This document shows, piece by piece, positions 7,024 through 15,839 of a stretch of DNA of 64,000 nucleotides; within the stretch, counting starts at the first letter, position 1, and the number at the start of each line of letters is the position of its first letter. The position numbers and the translations under genes are program-made. The notes below the pieces were generated by a model, which worked only from the letters and a program-made list of their open reading frames with translations, had not been told where the DNA came from and did not search any database. The stretch spans positions 558,001 through 622,000 of the forward strand of contig CP091034.1 of the NCBI GenBank assembly GCA_039725955.1. The letters run 5' to 3'. Source of the DNA: Sinorhizobium sp. B11 (GTDB taxonomy: Bacteria > Pseudomonadota > Alphaproteobacteria > Rhizobiales > Rhizobiaceae).

Positions 7024-9546
7024 CTATCTTTTTCGCTTCTGCAATGGCTTGGCAGCCGCAAAGAACCCGTCCCAGGGATCCTTGTTAAGCGCATCGAGCC
7101 GCGCCGGCGCATTGTCGACGGTAAAATAGGCGGGGCCCATTTCGGTGGTCAGCTCACTCCACTCCAGCGGCATGGAGACGGCGGCACCCGGCCGGGCACG
7201 CGTGGAATAGGCGGCAACGGCGGTGTTGCCGCGGCCGTTCCGGAGATAGTCGATGAAGATCTTGCCGCTGCGCTTCGCCTTCGTTGCGGTCGCAAGGTAG
7301 TGGTCGGGATCATCTTTCGACATGCTGTCCGCCAGCCATTTGGCAAAGCCCTTCACGTCCACCCAGCTGGCCTTCGGCTCAAGCGGCGCCACGACATGCA
7401 GGCCCTTGCCGCCGGAAGTCTTGACGAAAGCTGCAAGGCCTTCGCCTTCGATGCGATCCTTTAGTTCGTAAGCGGCTGCTATCACATTTTCCCATGGCAC
7501 GTCCTCGCCGGGGTCGAGATCCATGGTGATCATGTCCGGCTTTTCCCAGTTGTCCGTCGTCGTGCCCCACGGATGGATTTCCAGCACTGCCGATTGCACC
7601 AGTGCCACGACGCCATCGTAATCGCCAATACGCAGCAGCTTCTCGCCACCCTTGTCCTTGGGGTCGGTAATCTGCTCGATATGGTCATTCATGCCCTTCC
7701 AGGCATGTTTCTGGAAAAAGCGCTGATGGCCGGAAATCCCATCGGGCAGACGCAGGAGCGCCAGCGGCCGATTGACGACATAGGGCGCCATGAAACGCCA
7801 GACCTGCGCATAATAATTGGCAAGGCCCTCCTTGGTGACACCCTCATCAGGCCAATAGATACGGTCGGGATGGGTGAGCTGCACTGCCGATGTTGGCAGG
7901 TTTTTTGCGGTCGTCTTTTCCATCTCGCGCACAACATCCTTTGCCGGCTTGTCCTCCCGCAATCCCCGGAAGGCTGCGTGGCGCAGGTTACCATCGGCCG
8001 ACCACGCGCGGAACTCCACTTCGGCAACAAGCTGCGGCTTGACGTAGTGCAGGCCGCGCCGCTCCTCCGCGGTCAGTTTGTCGTCGAAGGAATTCTGTTT
8101 CATCTCCATGGCCGACAGCCGCTCGTAAAGCATCTGTGCCGTCGCGACCGTATAGCCGGTGCCGACGCGGCCGACATGTTTCAGTGCGCCGTCCTCGTAA
8201 AAGCCCATGGCGAGCGAGCCGATGGCATTTTTCATCGCGGTCGAGGGCACGTAGCCGCCGATGACGAATTCCTGCCGTTGTGAGCATTTCGATTTGATCC
8301 ATTCGCCGTTGCGACCGGAGACATATTTGCTGTCGCGCTGCTTGGATACGACACCTTCGAGGCTGAGCCGGCAGGCGTGATTCAGCACCAGCCCGCCATC
8401 CTCGTTGAAATGCGCACTGTAGCGCAGTTTGCCGCTATCATCAGGCAGCAGGCTTTCGAGCAAATGTTTGCGTTCGAGGAGGCTTACGTTCAGCAGGCTG
8501 TAGCCATCGAGATAAAGCAGATCGAAAGCATAAAAGACGAAGCGATCATAACGGCCTTCGCTGAGGTCGTGCTGCAGGGCGGAGAAATCCGATGCGCCGG
8601 TATCACGCTCGACCACGAGTTCGCCGTCGAGAACAGCCGTTTCCACCGCAGCGGAGCCAAAGGCATCGACAATGTCCCTGCCGAATTTTTCCGTCCAGTC
8701 CAGCCCGCTGCGTGTCAGCATCGTCACACGTCCGTGCTCGATCTTAACCTGCAGCCGGTAGCCATCGAACTTGATCTCATGAATCCAACCCTCGTCGGTC
8801 GGCGGCTTCGGTTTGAGTTTGGCAAGCTCCGGCTCGGTAAAGCCGGGCATGACAGTCTTTTTCGCTCCCTTCGGCCAATCCCGCTTCTGCGCGACAGCAG
8901 GCTTGGCCTTTCTGGCCGGCGCCCTCGCTTTTGCGGCAACAGCCTTGCCGCCCTCCGGTCTGGAGTGCCAGGTTGCGTCTGGATTTTCGGCCACCTCTTC
9001 GAGTTGCCGGCCGGTTTTGGCGGATTCGGGACGCTCTTCAAGGATATCGGGTCCGCCCTCATGCCGGGCTTCTTCATCGTCGCCTTTAATGAGCAGCCAG
9101 TTCTCACGTTTCTCGCCGGGTTTTCCATGCATGCGCACCAGGTGCCAGCGCCCCTTCAGCTTCTCACCGTCGAGCTCGAATTCCATGTGGCCCTTGCGAT
9201 AGGCCTTGTGCGCGTCGCCAAGCGGTGTCCAGGTGCCGCGGTCCCAGACGATCACGGTACCGCCGCCATACTGGCCCTTCGGAATGATGCCCTCGAAATC
9301 GCCGTAGGAGAGCGGATGGTCTTCGACATGAACGGCCAGGCGCTTGTCTTCGGGATTGAGGCTCGGCCCTTTGGTAACGGCCCAGCTTTTCAGCACGCCG
9401 TCCATCTCGAGCCGAAAGTCGTAATGCAGCCGTGTGGCGTCATGCTTCTGGATTACGAAGCTGTTGCCCTTCGCCTGGCCTTGTTTGCCGCGCGGCTCTG
9501 GCGTGATCTTGAAATCCCGTTTGGCCTGATAGGTTTCGAGCGCCAT
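7024..9546 (-). CDS. ligD: ATP-dependent DNA ligase D (PE-LIG-POL)
   Basis: 840 residues carrying all three LigD activities in the order seen in Pseudomonas: 3'-phosphoesterase (about 1-190; His35, His41, Asp43, Arg45 and His77, Tyr81 in the HDATRLHYDFR and VEDHPLSYGDFEG motifs), ligase (about 240-540; motif I KFDGYR with adenylated Lys259), and a primase-polymerase domain (about 555-840; acidic pair in MDLDPGEDVPW and later FIDYLRNGRGNTAVAAYS). It repairs double-strand breaks together with Ku. Its start lies 2 bp after the stop of the second ku gene, which reads in the same direction, so ku-ligD form an operon. No domain looks broken. Confidence 0.97.
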   Translation of the reverse strand: MALETYQAKRDFKITPEPRGKQGQAKGNSFVIQKHDATRLHYDFRLEMDGVLKSWAVTKGPSLNPEDKRLAVHVEDHPLSYGDFEGIIPKGQYGGGTVIVWDRGTWTPLGDAHKAYRKGHMEFELDGEKLKGRWHLVRMHGKPGEKRENWLLIKGDDEEARHEGGPDILEERPESAKTGRQLEEVAENPDATWHSRPEGGKAVAAKARAPARKAKPAVAQKRDWPKGAKKTVMPGFTEPELAKLKPKPPTDEGWIHEIKFDGYRLQVKIEHGRVTMLTRSGLDWTEKFGRDIVDAFGSAAVETAVLDGELVVERDTGASDFSALQHDLSEGRYDRFVFYAFDLLYLDGYSLLNVSLLERKHLLESLLPDDSGKLRYSAHFNEDGGLVLNHACRLSLEGVVSKQRDSKYVSGRNGEWIKSKCSQRQEFVIGGYVPSTAMKNAIGSLAMGFYEDGALKHVGRVGTGYTVATAQMLYERLSAMEMKQNSFDDKLTAEERRGLHYVKPQLVAEVEFRAWSADGNLRHAAFRGLREDKPAKDVVREMEKTTAKNLPTSAVQLTHPDRIYWPDEGVTKEGLANYYAQVWRFMAPYVVNRPLALLRLPDGISGHQRFFQKHAWKGMNDHIEQITDPKDKGGEKLLRIGDYDGVVALVQSAVLEIHPWGTTTDNWEKPDMITMDLDPGEDVPWENVIAAAYELKDRIEGEGLAAFVKTSGGKGLHVVAPLEPKASWVDVKGFAKWLADSMSKDDPDHYLATATKAKRSGKIFIDYLRNGRGNTAVAAYSTRARPGAAVSMPLEWSELTTEMGPAYFTVDNAPARLDALNKDPWDGFFAAAKPLQKRKR

Positions 9547-9548
9547 GA

Positions 9549-10391
9549 TCAGCTTGCCTTCCTGCTGCTTCTATCGGCGGTCTTGCGGGCGGCGGGCTTC
9601 TTCGTTGGCGTCTTGCCGCCCATTTTCGCACTTTGGCGCAATGCCTCCATGAGATCGACCACCTTGCGCTCGGGCTCGCGCTTGCGTTTCGGCGGCGCAC
9701 GGCCTTCGATCTTGGCTTTTACCAGCTCGACGAGTGCTGCCTCGTAGCGGTCGTGATATTGGCTCGGGTCGAAGCTGCCCTGCTTGGTGGCAATGATGTG
9801 CCCCGCAAGCTCCAGCATCTCCTTGTCGAACTTGATATCGGGAATGTCCTTGAAGACGGAGCTTGCCGAGCGCACCTCATAGTCAAAGTTCAGCATGGTC
9901 GCGATGACGTGGTCGTCCTGTACGCGGATGAGCAGCGTGCGGTTGCGGCGGAAGAGCACGGCTTCGGCAAGGGCTGCCATTTTGCCGTCAAGCATGACCC
10001 TCGCAATCAGCGCCAGCGCTTCCGCATCGTGCGCGTCGACCGGCGCAAGATGGTAGGGGCGGTCGAAATAGAGTTTGTCGATCCCATCGCAGGGAATGAA
10101 GCCCTGCACATTCAGCACTTTGTCGCTTTCGGGCATGATCTCGGCAATCTCATCGCCTTCGATGAGAATGTAGTCGCCGCTCTCCATTCGGTAGCCTTTG
10201 ACCTGGTTGTCCCGCTCCACCGGCTTGCCGGTTTCGCTGTCGACGAACTGCCGCTCGACGCGGTGGCCGGTCCTGCGGTTGATGATGTTGAAGGAGACGC
10301 GATCTGAAGAGGAGACGGCCGTATAAAGGCCGACGGCGCAAGCAAGATCGCCGACCTTCAGATGGCCCTTCCAGCTTGCGCGTGCTGCCAT
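9549..10391 (-). CDS. ku: Ku-family end-joining protein (copy 2)
   Basis: 280 residues, clearly homologous to the Ku at 6157 but strongly diverged (ASWKGHLKVGDLACAVGLYTAV; INRRTGHRVERQFVDSETGKPV; NQVKGYRMESGDYILIEGDEI). The C-terminal tail is Lys/Arg-rich and carries KVVDLMEALRQSA, matching in pattern the NVINIMDALKKSL of copy 1; this C-terminal helix may contact LigD. The stop is 2 bp from the ligD start, so the two are co-transcribed. In Sinorhizobium meliloti paired Ku paralogues have been reported to act together; whether these two heterodimerise is an inference. Confidence 0.95.
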   Translation of the reverse strand: MAARASWKGHLKVGDLACAVGLYTAVSSSDRVSFNIINRRTGHRVERQFVDSETGKPVERDNQVKGYRMESGDYILIEGDEIAEIMPESDKVLNVQGFIPCDGIDKLYFDRPYHLAPVDAHDAEALALIARVMLDGKMAALAEAVLFRRNRTLLIRVQDDHVIATMLNFDYEVRSASSVFKDIPDIKFDKEMLELAGHIIATKQGSFDPSQYHDRYEAALVELVKAKIEGRAPPKRKREPERKVVDLMEALRQSAKMGGKTPTKKPAARKTADRSSRKAS

Positions 10392-10403
10392 CGCCCCCTC
10401 CGT

Positions 10404-10637
10404 TCAGAGCCTGCCGTTGCCTTTGTCGGTTTCAAGCGGCTGGAATTTCCAGCCGTTTCCATCTGGCGCTGGATAGGCGAGCAGCGCATCGCCGTTGCCG
10501 ATCTTCTGGCGAGCAGCGGCGTTTCTCGCGCGATCCATTGCCTGTTCAGCGGTAGCGTAGGGTTCGGACAATGTGTCGCCGAGCTTGTAAGCCCAACCAT
10601 TGTCGTGGGGAACGATCTGATAGGTGATGTCGGCCAT
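10404..10637 (-). CDS. DUF2188 domain protein
   Basis: 77 residues matching the DUF2188 pattern: an N-terminal YQIVPHDNGWAYKLGDTLSEPYATAEQAMDRARNAA, which folds as strand-strand-helix, then a second strand pair ending in GWKF. Start has AAGGAGGAAAGC upstream. Only 12 bp separate its stop from the ku start, so it is probably the first or second gene of the ku-ligD transcript. DUF2188 proteins often sit near DNA-repair or stress genes in rhizobia as I recall; function unknown. Confidence 0.85.
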   Translation of the reverse strand: MADITYQIVPHDNGWAYKLGDTLSEPYATAEQAMDRARNAAARQKIGNGDALLAYPAPDGNGWKFQPLETDKGNGRL

Positions 10638-10669
10638 ATGCTTTCCTCCTTGTCAACCGTTCGGGTCAT

Positions 10670-10933
10670 TCATTGCCGGGACGGGCGGCTACGCCGCTCG
10701 TCAAGCGCGATGATCTTTTCGAGCGATGCGATATCCTCGCTGGTCACGACCTGAACCGGATCGCCGGCAATCGCCTCCAGTACTTCCTTGGATACTGCAC
10801 CGTTGCGGATTGCCCATTCCAACATCTCGCGTGTTTCCCGCTCGGCCTTGAGTTGGGCGTAGAGCGCAACGATCAGCCGGTCGCGAGCATCCATAGTTTT
10901 GTGCTTGCGGTCGATGTGGCGAGCATTGGGCAT
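10670..10933 (-). CDS. Hypothetical protein upstream of DUF2188-ku-ligD
   Basis: 87 residues, hydrophilic and helical (DRLIVALYAQLKAERETREMLEWAIRNGAV), with no membrane segment or known domain. I chose the ATG at 10933, which has GAGG about 10 bp upstream; the frame is open to 11023 and another ATG at 10954 is possible. It lies 32 bp before the DUF2188 gene in the same direction and may lead the end-joining operon. Function unknown. Confidence 0.6.
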   Translation of the reverse strand: MPNARHIDRKHKTMDARDRLIVALYAQLKAERETREMLEWAIRNGAVSKEVLEAIAGDPVQVVTSEDIASLEKIIALDERRSRPSRQ

Positions 10934-11089
10934 GGAGAAACCGTGCCTCTTCATGAGGTTGCTTTGGAAAAAAACTGCTGAGAAGTAGAAAAGTTCCGTT
11001 CGGCAGCGCTGAGTGAAAATCAAATCATCGCATTGCGGCTCTGGACCGGAACCACTATCTGAAAGCTATATTCGATAGAGGATTTCAAA

Positions 11090-11518
11090 ATGGCCGATCT
11101 CAAGGCTCGTCCCCGTCCCACCGGTGCAAAGGCTGTTCTCGGCCGTCTCGGTTTCCCGCATGTCACCTCGGTTACCGGCGGCGAGATCGATATCGTCACC
11201 AGTCCGTCGCAGCCGGGCTTCAATCCGCTCGATCTGCTCTATTCCTCGCTTTCGGCCTGTCTCGTGCTCAGCGCCCGCATGGCGGCAAGCCAGCTCGGCA
11301 TCCTTGACAAGGTCACGGAGATCACCGCTGATGTGACCGGCGAGAAGGCTGTGGAAGGGCTGTCCCGCGTTGCGAAATTCAACATCGCTTTCTCCATCAA
11401 GGGCGATATTGACGAGGAAACGCGTCGCAAGATCGCCCATATGGCCGAAGACGAAATCTGCACGGTCAGCAACACCATCCGGGGCACGCCGGAATTCGCA
11501 ACCACGATTTCCGGATGA
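11090..11518 (+). CDS. OsmC family protein
   Basis: 142 residues with the OsmC/Ohr layout: an N-terminal strand-rich part, then the central helix with the first conserved cysteine (Cys57 in SLSACLVLSARMAA) and the second near the C-terminus (Cys124 in DEICTVSNTI). OsmC-type proteins reduce organic hydroperoxides through this cysteine pair. The start has a GAGGATTTC site. It is shorter and more diverged than classic Ohr, closer to the general OsmC-like branch, so peroxide specificity is uncertain. It stands alone, divergent from the ku operon. Confidence 0.9.
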   Translation: MADLKARPRPTGAKAVLGRLGFPHVTSVTGGEIDIVTSPSQPGFNPLDLLYSSLSACLVLSARMAASQLGILDKVTEITADVTGEKAVEGLSRVAKFNIAFSIKGDIDEETRRKIAHMAEDEICTVSNTIRGTPEFATTISG

Positions 11519-11614
11519 TCGCATTGCCGCAGATTTCTGCATAAAAATTATAGACAATGGGACCGAAGCATTGCGTGGCCGTCGTGCTCCACATATGCTT
11601 TGGTATCCATTGAA

Positions 11615-13066
11615 ATGATGCCGGCTGAGATGCAGTTTCAGACAGAACTTTCGACCGAACAGAAATCCCGGCGGCCGCTTGTCGCCATTATCGGCGGCGG
11701 TGTTTCAGGAGCGGGTGTCGCCTATCATCTGTTGAAGCTTGCCGGCAACGATGTGCCCGAGATTGTGGTCTTCGAGCCGCGCCCCATGCTGGGCCGCGGT
11801 CTTGCCTATGACACTGTCGATCCGGCGCACCGCATCAATGTTCCGGCCGCCAAGATGAGCCTGCAGCCGGACGATGTGGAAGAGTTCCAGCGCTGGATCG
11901 AGATGAACAATGCCGTGCGCGACGATCCCGAGGCCGCGCGCGAGAATGGCCAGCTGTTCCCGCGCCGGCGTGTCTTTGGCGATTATGTCGGCTCGCTTCT
12001 GCAACCCTTCCTGAAGTCGGGTGCCATCACGCATCGCCGTGCCCTGGTGACGGCCATCCGCCGCAAGGGTGATGGCTGGGTGATCCTCGACGCCAAGGGT
12101 GGTCGGACGCAAGCCGATATCGTTGCCATCGCCACCAGCCATCCACCCCCGGTTGCACCGGGCAGGCTCGCTGCTATTCTTTCAAGCCATCCTCGTTTCG
12201 TCGCCGATACCACGAAACCCGGCTCTCTGGAGATCGTGCGGCCGAAGGACAGGGTTCTCGTTATTGGCAACGGTCTGACGGCGGCAGATGTGATCGCCTC
12301 GCTTGCACGCAACGGCCATGAAGGTCCTGTCGTCGCGATTTCCCGCCGCGGCCTGCGCTCTCGCGGCCATGCTGCGGCTCCGCAGGAGCCCTTCGGCGAT
12401 TTCATCGCCGATCCGGGATACTCTGCAGTCGCGTTGTTGCGCAGGATCCGGCTGACCATTCGCCAGGCGGCTGAGCAGGGCTTGAGCTGGCATGCTGTCA
12501 TCGATCAGGTGCGCTCCCAGGGTCACGATCTCTGGCGTGCTCTGCCTGTCGCCGAGCGGCGGCGCATCGTCCGACATCTCAGACCATATTGGGATGTTCA
12601 TCGTTTCCGCATCGCCCCGCAGGTGGAGGCTGTGCTCGATTCGGCAATCGAAGCCGGCCGGCTGGAAGTACTTGCGGCATCCGTTGCCGACGCCAAGGTC
12701 GAGGGTGAAACGATCCGTGTCACCCTGCAGCCGCGGCACGCCCGCGAAAGATTGGAACGGACGTTCGACGCCGTCGTCGTCACGACTGGTCCGGCGCATG
12801 GCGGCATCTTGCAGACACAGCCCTGGCTGGGAGAACTCGCGCGCGAAGGCTGTCTCGTCCTCGACCCGGCCGGTCTCGGGCTTGCTTGTTCCGAGCATTC
12901 CGAAGCGCTCGGAGCGCATGGTCAGGTGATACCCACCTTGCTCATTTCCGGTCCGCTTGCACGCGGCACCTTCGGTGAATTGATGGGATTGCCGCAAATC
13001 ACCGAGCATGCGGTCTTCGTCGCCCGCGAGATCGCAGAAAAGCTGAAAGCCGCGGCCGAGGGATAA
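11615..13066 (+). CDS. FAD/NAD(P)-binding protein
   Basis: About 483 residues with an N-terminal dinucleotide-binding motif (VAIIGGGVSGAGVAYHLL, around residues 24-41), the FEP-PMLGRGLAYD segment diagnostic of the NAD_binding_9 / HpyO-like family, and a second nucleotide-binding region (RVLVIGNGLTAADVIASL). Family members are flavoprotein oxidoreductases or hydroxylases of mostly unknown substrate. Start is uncertain: the frame opens with a TTG at 11600 and has ATGs at 11615, 11618 and 11630; none has a strong ribosome site. No operon partners are evident. Confidence 0.85.
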   Translation: MMPAEMQFQTELSTEQKSRRPLVAIIGGGVSGAGVAYHLLKLAGNDVPEIVVFEPRPMLGRGLAYDTVDPAHRINVPAAKMSLQPDDVEEFQRWIEMNNAVRDDPEAARENGQLFPRRRVFGDYVGSLLQPFLKSGAITHRRALVTAIRRKGDGWVILDAKGGRTQADIVAIATSHPPPVAPGRLAAILSSHPRFVADTTKPGSLEIVRPKDRVLVIGNGLTAADVIASLARNGHEGPVVAISRRGLRSRGHAAAPQEPFGDFIADPGYSAVALLRRIRLTIRQAAEQGLSWHAVIDQVRSQGHDLWRALPVAERRRIVRHLRPYWDVHRFRIAPQVEAVLDSAIEAGRLEVLAASVADAKVEGETIRVTLQPRHARERLERTFDAVVVTTGPAHGGILQTQPWLGELAREGCLVLDPAGLGLACSEHSEALGAHGQVIPTLLISGPLARGTFGELMGLPQITEHAVFVAREIAEKLKAAAEG

Positions 13067-13182
13067 TCACGATCTATTTCTGATCGATCCGTCGTTCACC
13101 GACTGTCATCGAGGCGCGACTTCTGATAGTCGCTGCGTCAGTCGCGGCTTGCGAGATCAGCCGTGCAGAAAGCATCGAGATC

Positions 13183-14076
13183 ATGTCGCAGGCCGCTTCC
13201 CCCGTTTCCGAAACTCCGTCTTCCAGCCGCCTCCCGCTCATCGCCCTCATTATCGGTGGTGCGGCGATCGGCGGATCGCCAATCTTCGTACGGCTTTCCG
13301 AGGTCGGGCCGATGGCAACGGCCTTCTGGCGTGTGGCGCTGGCGCTGATCCCGATCTTCATCTTCTCGCTTCTGCGCAAGGATACCGGTCCCAAGCCGAA
13401 GCGCCTTGCCGATTACGGTATGCTGATCCTGCCGGGCGCCGTGCTGGCGCTTGATCTGTCGGCCTGGCATCTGTCGATCACCATGACCTCCGTCGCCAAT
13501 GCGACACTGCTTGCAAACCTTGCTCCGGTCTTCGTCACCGCTATCGGATTTCTATTCTTGGGCGCCAAGGTTACCCGCGTCTTCGTGCTCGGTCTGGTCC
13601 TGGCATTGGCCGGCGTAATCGTGCTGAAGGGCGGGCCTGCTGCCTTTGGAAACGGCGATCTGCGTGGTGATGGGGTCGCCATGATCGCCGCCTTCTTCTA
13701 CGCCTGCTACATCCTGGCAATCGGCGCGCTGCGCAGTCGTTTCGATACGATCCGCATCATGCTGTGGAGCACAGCCTCTGCCGCGGTCGGCGTCTTTCCG
13801 CTCGCGTTCTTCTTCGAAGGCCACATGCTGCCGGCAAGCCTTTACGGCTGGGCGGTGGTATCAGGCCTTGCCTTCGTCAGCCATGCGGGCGGGCAAGTGG
13901 CGATCGCCTATGCGCTTGCTTACCTGCCGGCCGCGTTCTCCTCGCTGACCCTGCTTCTCCAGCCGGTCGTGGCGGCCATTCTCGCCTGGGCGCTGCTCAA
14001 CGAGTCGATCACCGCAATGCAGGCCCTGGGGGGCCTGATCGTGCTTGCAGGCATCATGATCGCCAGGCGAGGGTGA
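13183..14076 (+). CDS. EamA/DMT-family transporter
   Basis: 297 residues with about ten hydrophobic segments arranged as two EamA repeats, first from LIALIIGGAAIGGSPIFVRLSEVGPMATAFWRVALALIPIF and second from GVAMIAAFFYACYILAIGALR. This is the drug/metabolite transporter superfamily in the inner membrane, which mostly exports amino acids, nucleosides or drugs. The N-terminus (about residues 1-15) is cytoplasmic and polar. Substrate cannot be predicted. A possible transcript with the downstream membrane-protein gene (58 bp gap). Confidence 0.92.
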   Translation: MSQAASPVSETPSSSRLPLIALIIGGAAIGGSPIFVRLSEVGPMATAFWRVALALIPIFIFSLLRKDTGPKPKRLADYGMLILPGAVLALDLSAWHLSITMTSVANATLLANLAPVFVTAIGFLFLGAKVTRVFVLGLVLALAGVIVLKGGPAAFGNGDLRGDGVAMIAAFFYACYILAIGALRSRFDTIRIMLWSTASAAVGVFPLAFFFEGHMLPASLYGWAVVSGLAFVSHAGGQVAIAYALAYLPAAFSSLTLLLQPVVAAILAWALLNESITAMQALGGLIVLAGIMIARRG

Positions 14077-14140
14077 CCCGCTTAAAGGAAGTTTGACCAT
14101 TGGCTGCTAAACCTGTCCAGGAGTTCGGACAGGATTGGCT

Positions 14141-15838
14141 ATGGCGAACCTTGGTCAGATATTTTCAGCTGAAGTCCACGACGCGGCAAAGCTGCAGGAC
14201 GTGACTGTCCGGCAGGCGTCGACGGCACCTCTGCTCGTCTTCATGGGGCTTGTCGCCATCCTTGTCGGCCTGTTCAAATTTCCGCCGCTGCTCGATTACG
14301 CCAACCATTATGCCCGGATGTGGCTGCTTGCCGGCGGCATAAGGGAAGCACCATTCCCCGAGATCTACGCGATCGAGTGGAACCGCACCTTCACCAATGT
14401 CGGCATCGATCTGCTTGCCCGTTTCATCGGTCCTGTCATCGGCGTCTCGCTGCTCGCCCGTACCCTGCTGTTCCTGGCGATTGTTCTGCCGCCGCTTGGC
14501 GCAATCGCTCTGCATCGCCGCTTGTTCGGCGGCAGCTACTATTGGCAGATCGGCATGCTGTATTTCGCCTGGTGCGCCACGTTGATCGGCGGTTTCATCA
14601 ATTTCCAGATCGGCCTCGGCCTTGCGTTACTGTTTTCAACGATGGATCACCGGCTGCAGTCCGGTTCTGCGGTCAGGCGCTTCCTCTGGCGGGTGGCCGC
14701 GTCGCTGTTTCTCACCGTCGTGCATATCTTCTCGGTAGGCTTCTTCCTGGCGATCGTCTGCGGGCTGGAATTTTCCTGGCGCTTTGACGTTCTCACATCG
14801 CGCACGGCGGTGTTGCGTCTCGCCGGCAGACTTGCCGCTGCAATGGCTGCCTGCCTGTTGCCGCCGCTTGTGCTGGCACTGACCGCCGCAGAGCTCCCGG
14901 GCAGTCATGCTGGCGGCATCCTGGCGGCCTGGAACGACGGGCCGGTACTGCTGATTTTCAACCTGCTGTCGGCCGTCTGGACCTATGTTGCGATCGTCGA
15001 TGTCATTTTGCTTGTACCGATTCTGCTCGTCTGCAGCAGGGCGGTTGCCGCAAAGGACATGCGCGTTCATGCGGGGCTTGTGATCACCGCGGCCGGTCTT
15101 CTTGTTCTAGCCATCCTTTCACCACGGCATGCCTTCGGTACCGGCTGGATAAGCTGGCGCTTTCCCATCATGGCTGCCCTTGTCGGCATGGTGATGATCT
15201 GCCCTTTCCAAAAAGTCGGCCGGCGTCAGGCCATCGTCCTGTTCATCGCCTTGAATATCGCTGTCCTTGGCCGAACCGCCTGGATCGGCTTCAACTGGTG
15301 GCAGGGGCAGGCCGATGTTGCCAGCGTTGAGAAGGTGCTTGAAGCTGTTCCTCCCGGCGCAGCGATCTTGCCGCTGCAGCACGATCCGGCCTTTGCCGAG
15401 ATAAAACTCGATCAGCGGCATTACGCATTCACCGAGGATACATTTCGGCATCTGCCGACATTGGCGGTGCCTCTGGCGCATGCTTTTGTCCCGACGCTCT
15501 TCAGCGCGCAGGGCAAGCAGCCTCTTGCCGTCCTGCCCTCCTGGTCGGACCGTTCGGTACCGGAAGGAAATCTCTTTTCAACCGGTGTTCTGTCTTGTCC
15601 GGGCCTGATGGCGGAGGCTGCCAGCTTCACGCCCTATCTCGTCGACTGGCGCAGCAAGTTTGATTTCATCATGGTCGTCAATGCCGATACCGTCGATCAG
15701 AATGTCGGCGACGTCATGCCGGCAGGCACCCGCCTTCTGCGAGACGCTGGCTTTGCGAGGCTTTACGCGATCGATCGCAAGGCGCCGGCGGCACTGGAGG
15801 CCGTGCCGGCATCATGCCCAGACAGTTTCCATTGGTAG
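14141..15838 (+). CDS. Polytopic membrane protein of unknown function
   Basis: 565 residues with roughly ten to twelve membrane segments in the first 400 residues (for example APLLVFMGLVAILVGLFKFPPLL; VSLLARTLLFLAIVLPPLGAIAL; LIGGFINFQIGLGLALLF; AIVLFIALNIAVLGRTAWIGF), then a C-terminal soluble domain of about 165 residues. The layout (multi-pass region plus a C-terminal extracytoplasmic domain, with an Asp-Tyr-Ala-Asn-His near the first loop) resembles GT-C glycosyltransferases, but no diagnostic motif convinces me. ATG at 14141 is preferred over TTG at 14135, with AGGA upstream. Function unknown. Confidence 0.75.
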   Translation: MANLGQIFSAEVHDAAKLQDVTVRQASTAPLLVFMGLVAILVGLFKFPPLLDYANHYARMWLLAGGIREAPFPEIYAIEWNRTFTNVGIDLLARFIGPVIGVSLLARTLLFLAIVLPPLGAIALHRRLFGGSYYWQIGMLYFAWCATLIGGFINFQIGLGLALLFSTMDHRLQSGSAVRRFLWRVAASLFLTVVHIFSVGFFLAIVCGLEFSWRFDVLTSRTAVLRLAGRLAAAMAACLLPPLVLALTAAELPGSHAGGILAAWNDGPVLLIFNLLSAVWTYVAIVDVILLVPILLVCSRAVAAKDMRVHAGLVITAAGLLVLAILSPRHAFGTGWISWRFPIMAALVGMVMICPFQKVGRRQAIVLFIALNIAVLGRTAWIGFNWWQGQADVASVEKVLEAVPPGAAILPLQHDPAFAEIKLDQRHYAFTEDTFRHLPTLAVPLAHAFVPTLFSAQGKQPLAVLPSWSDRSVPEGNLFSTGVLSCPGLMAEAASFTPYLVDWRSKFDFIMVVNADTVDQNVGDVMPAGTRLLRDAGFARLYAIDRKAPAALEAVPASCPDSFHW

Positions 15839-15839
15839 C

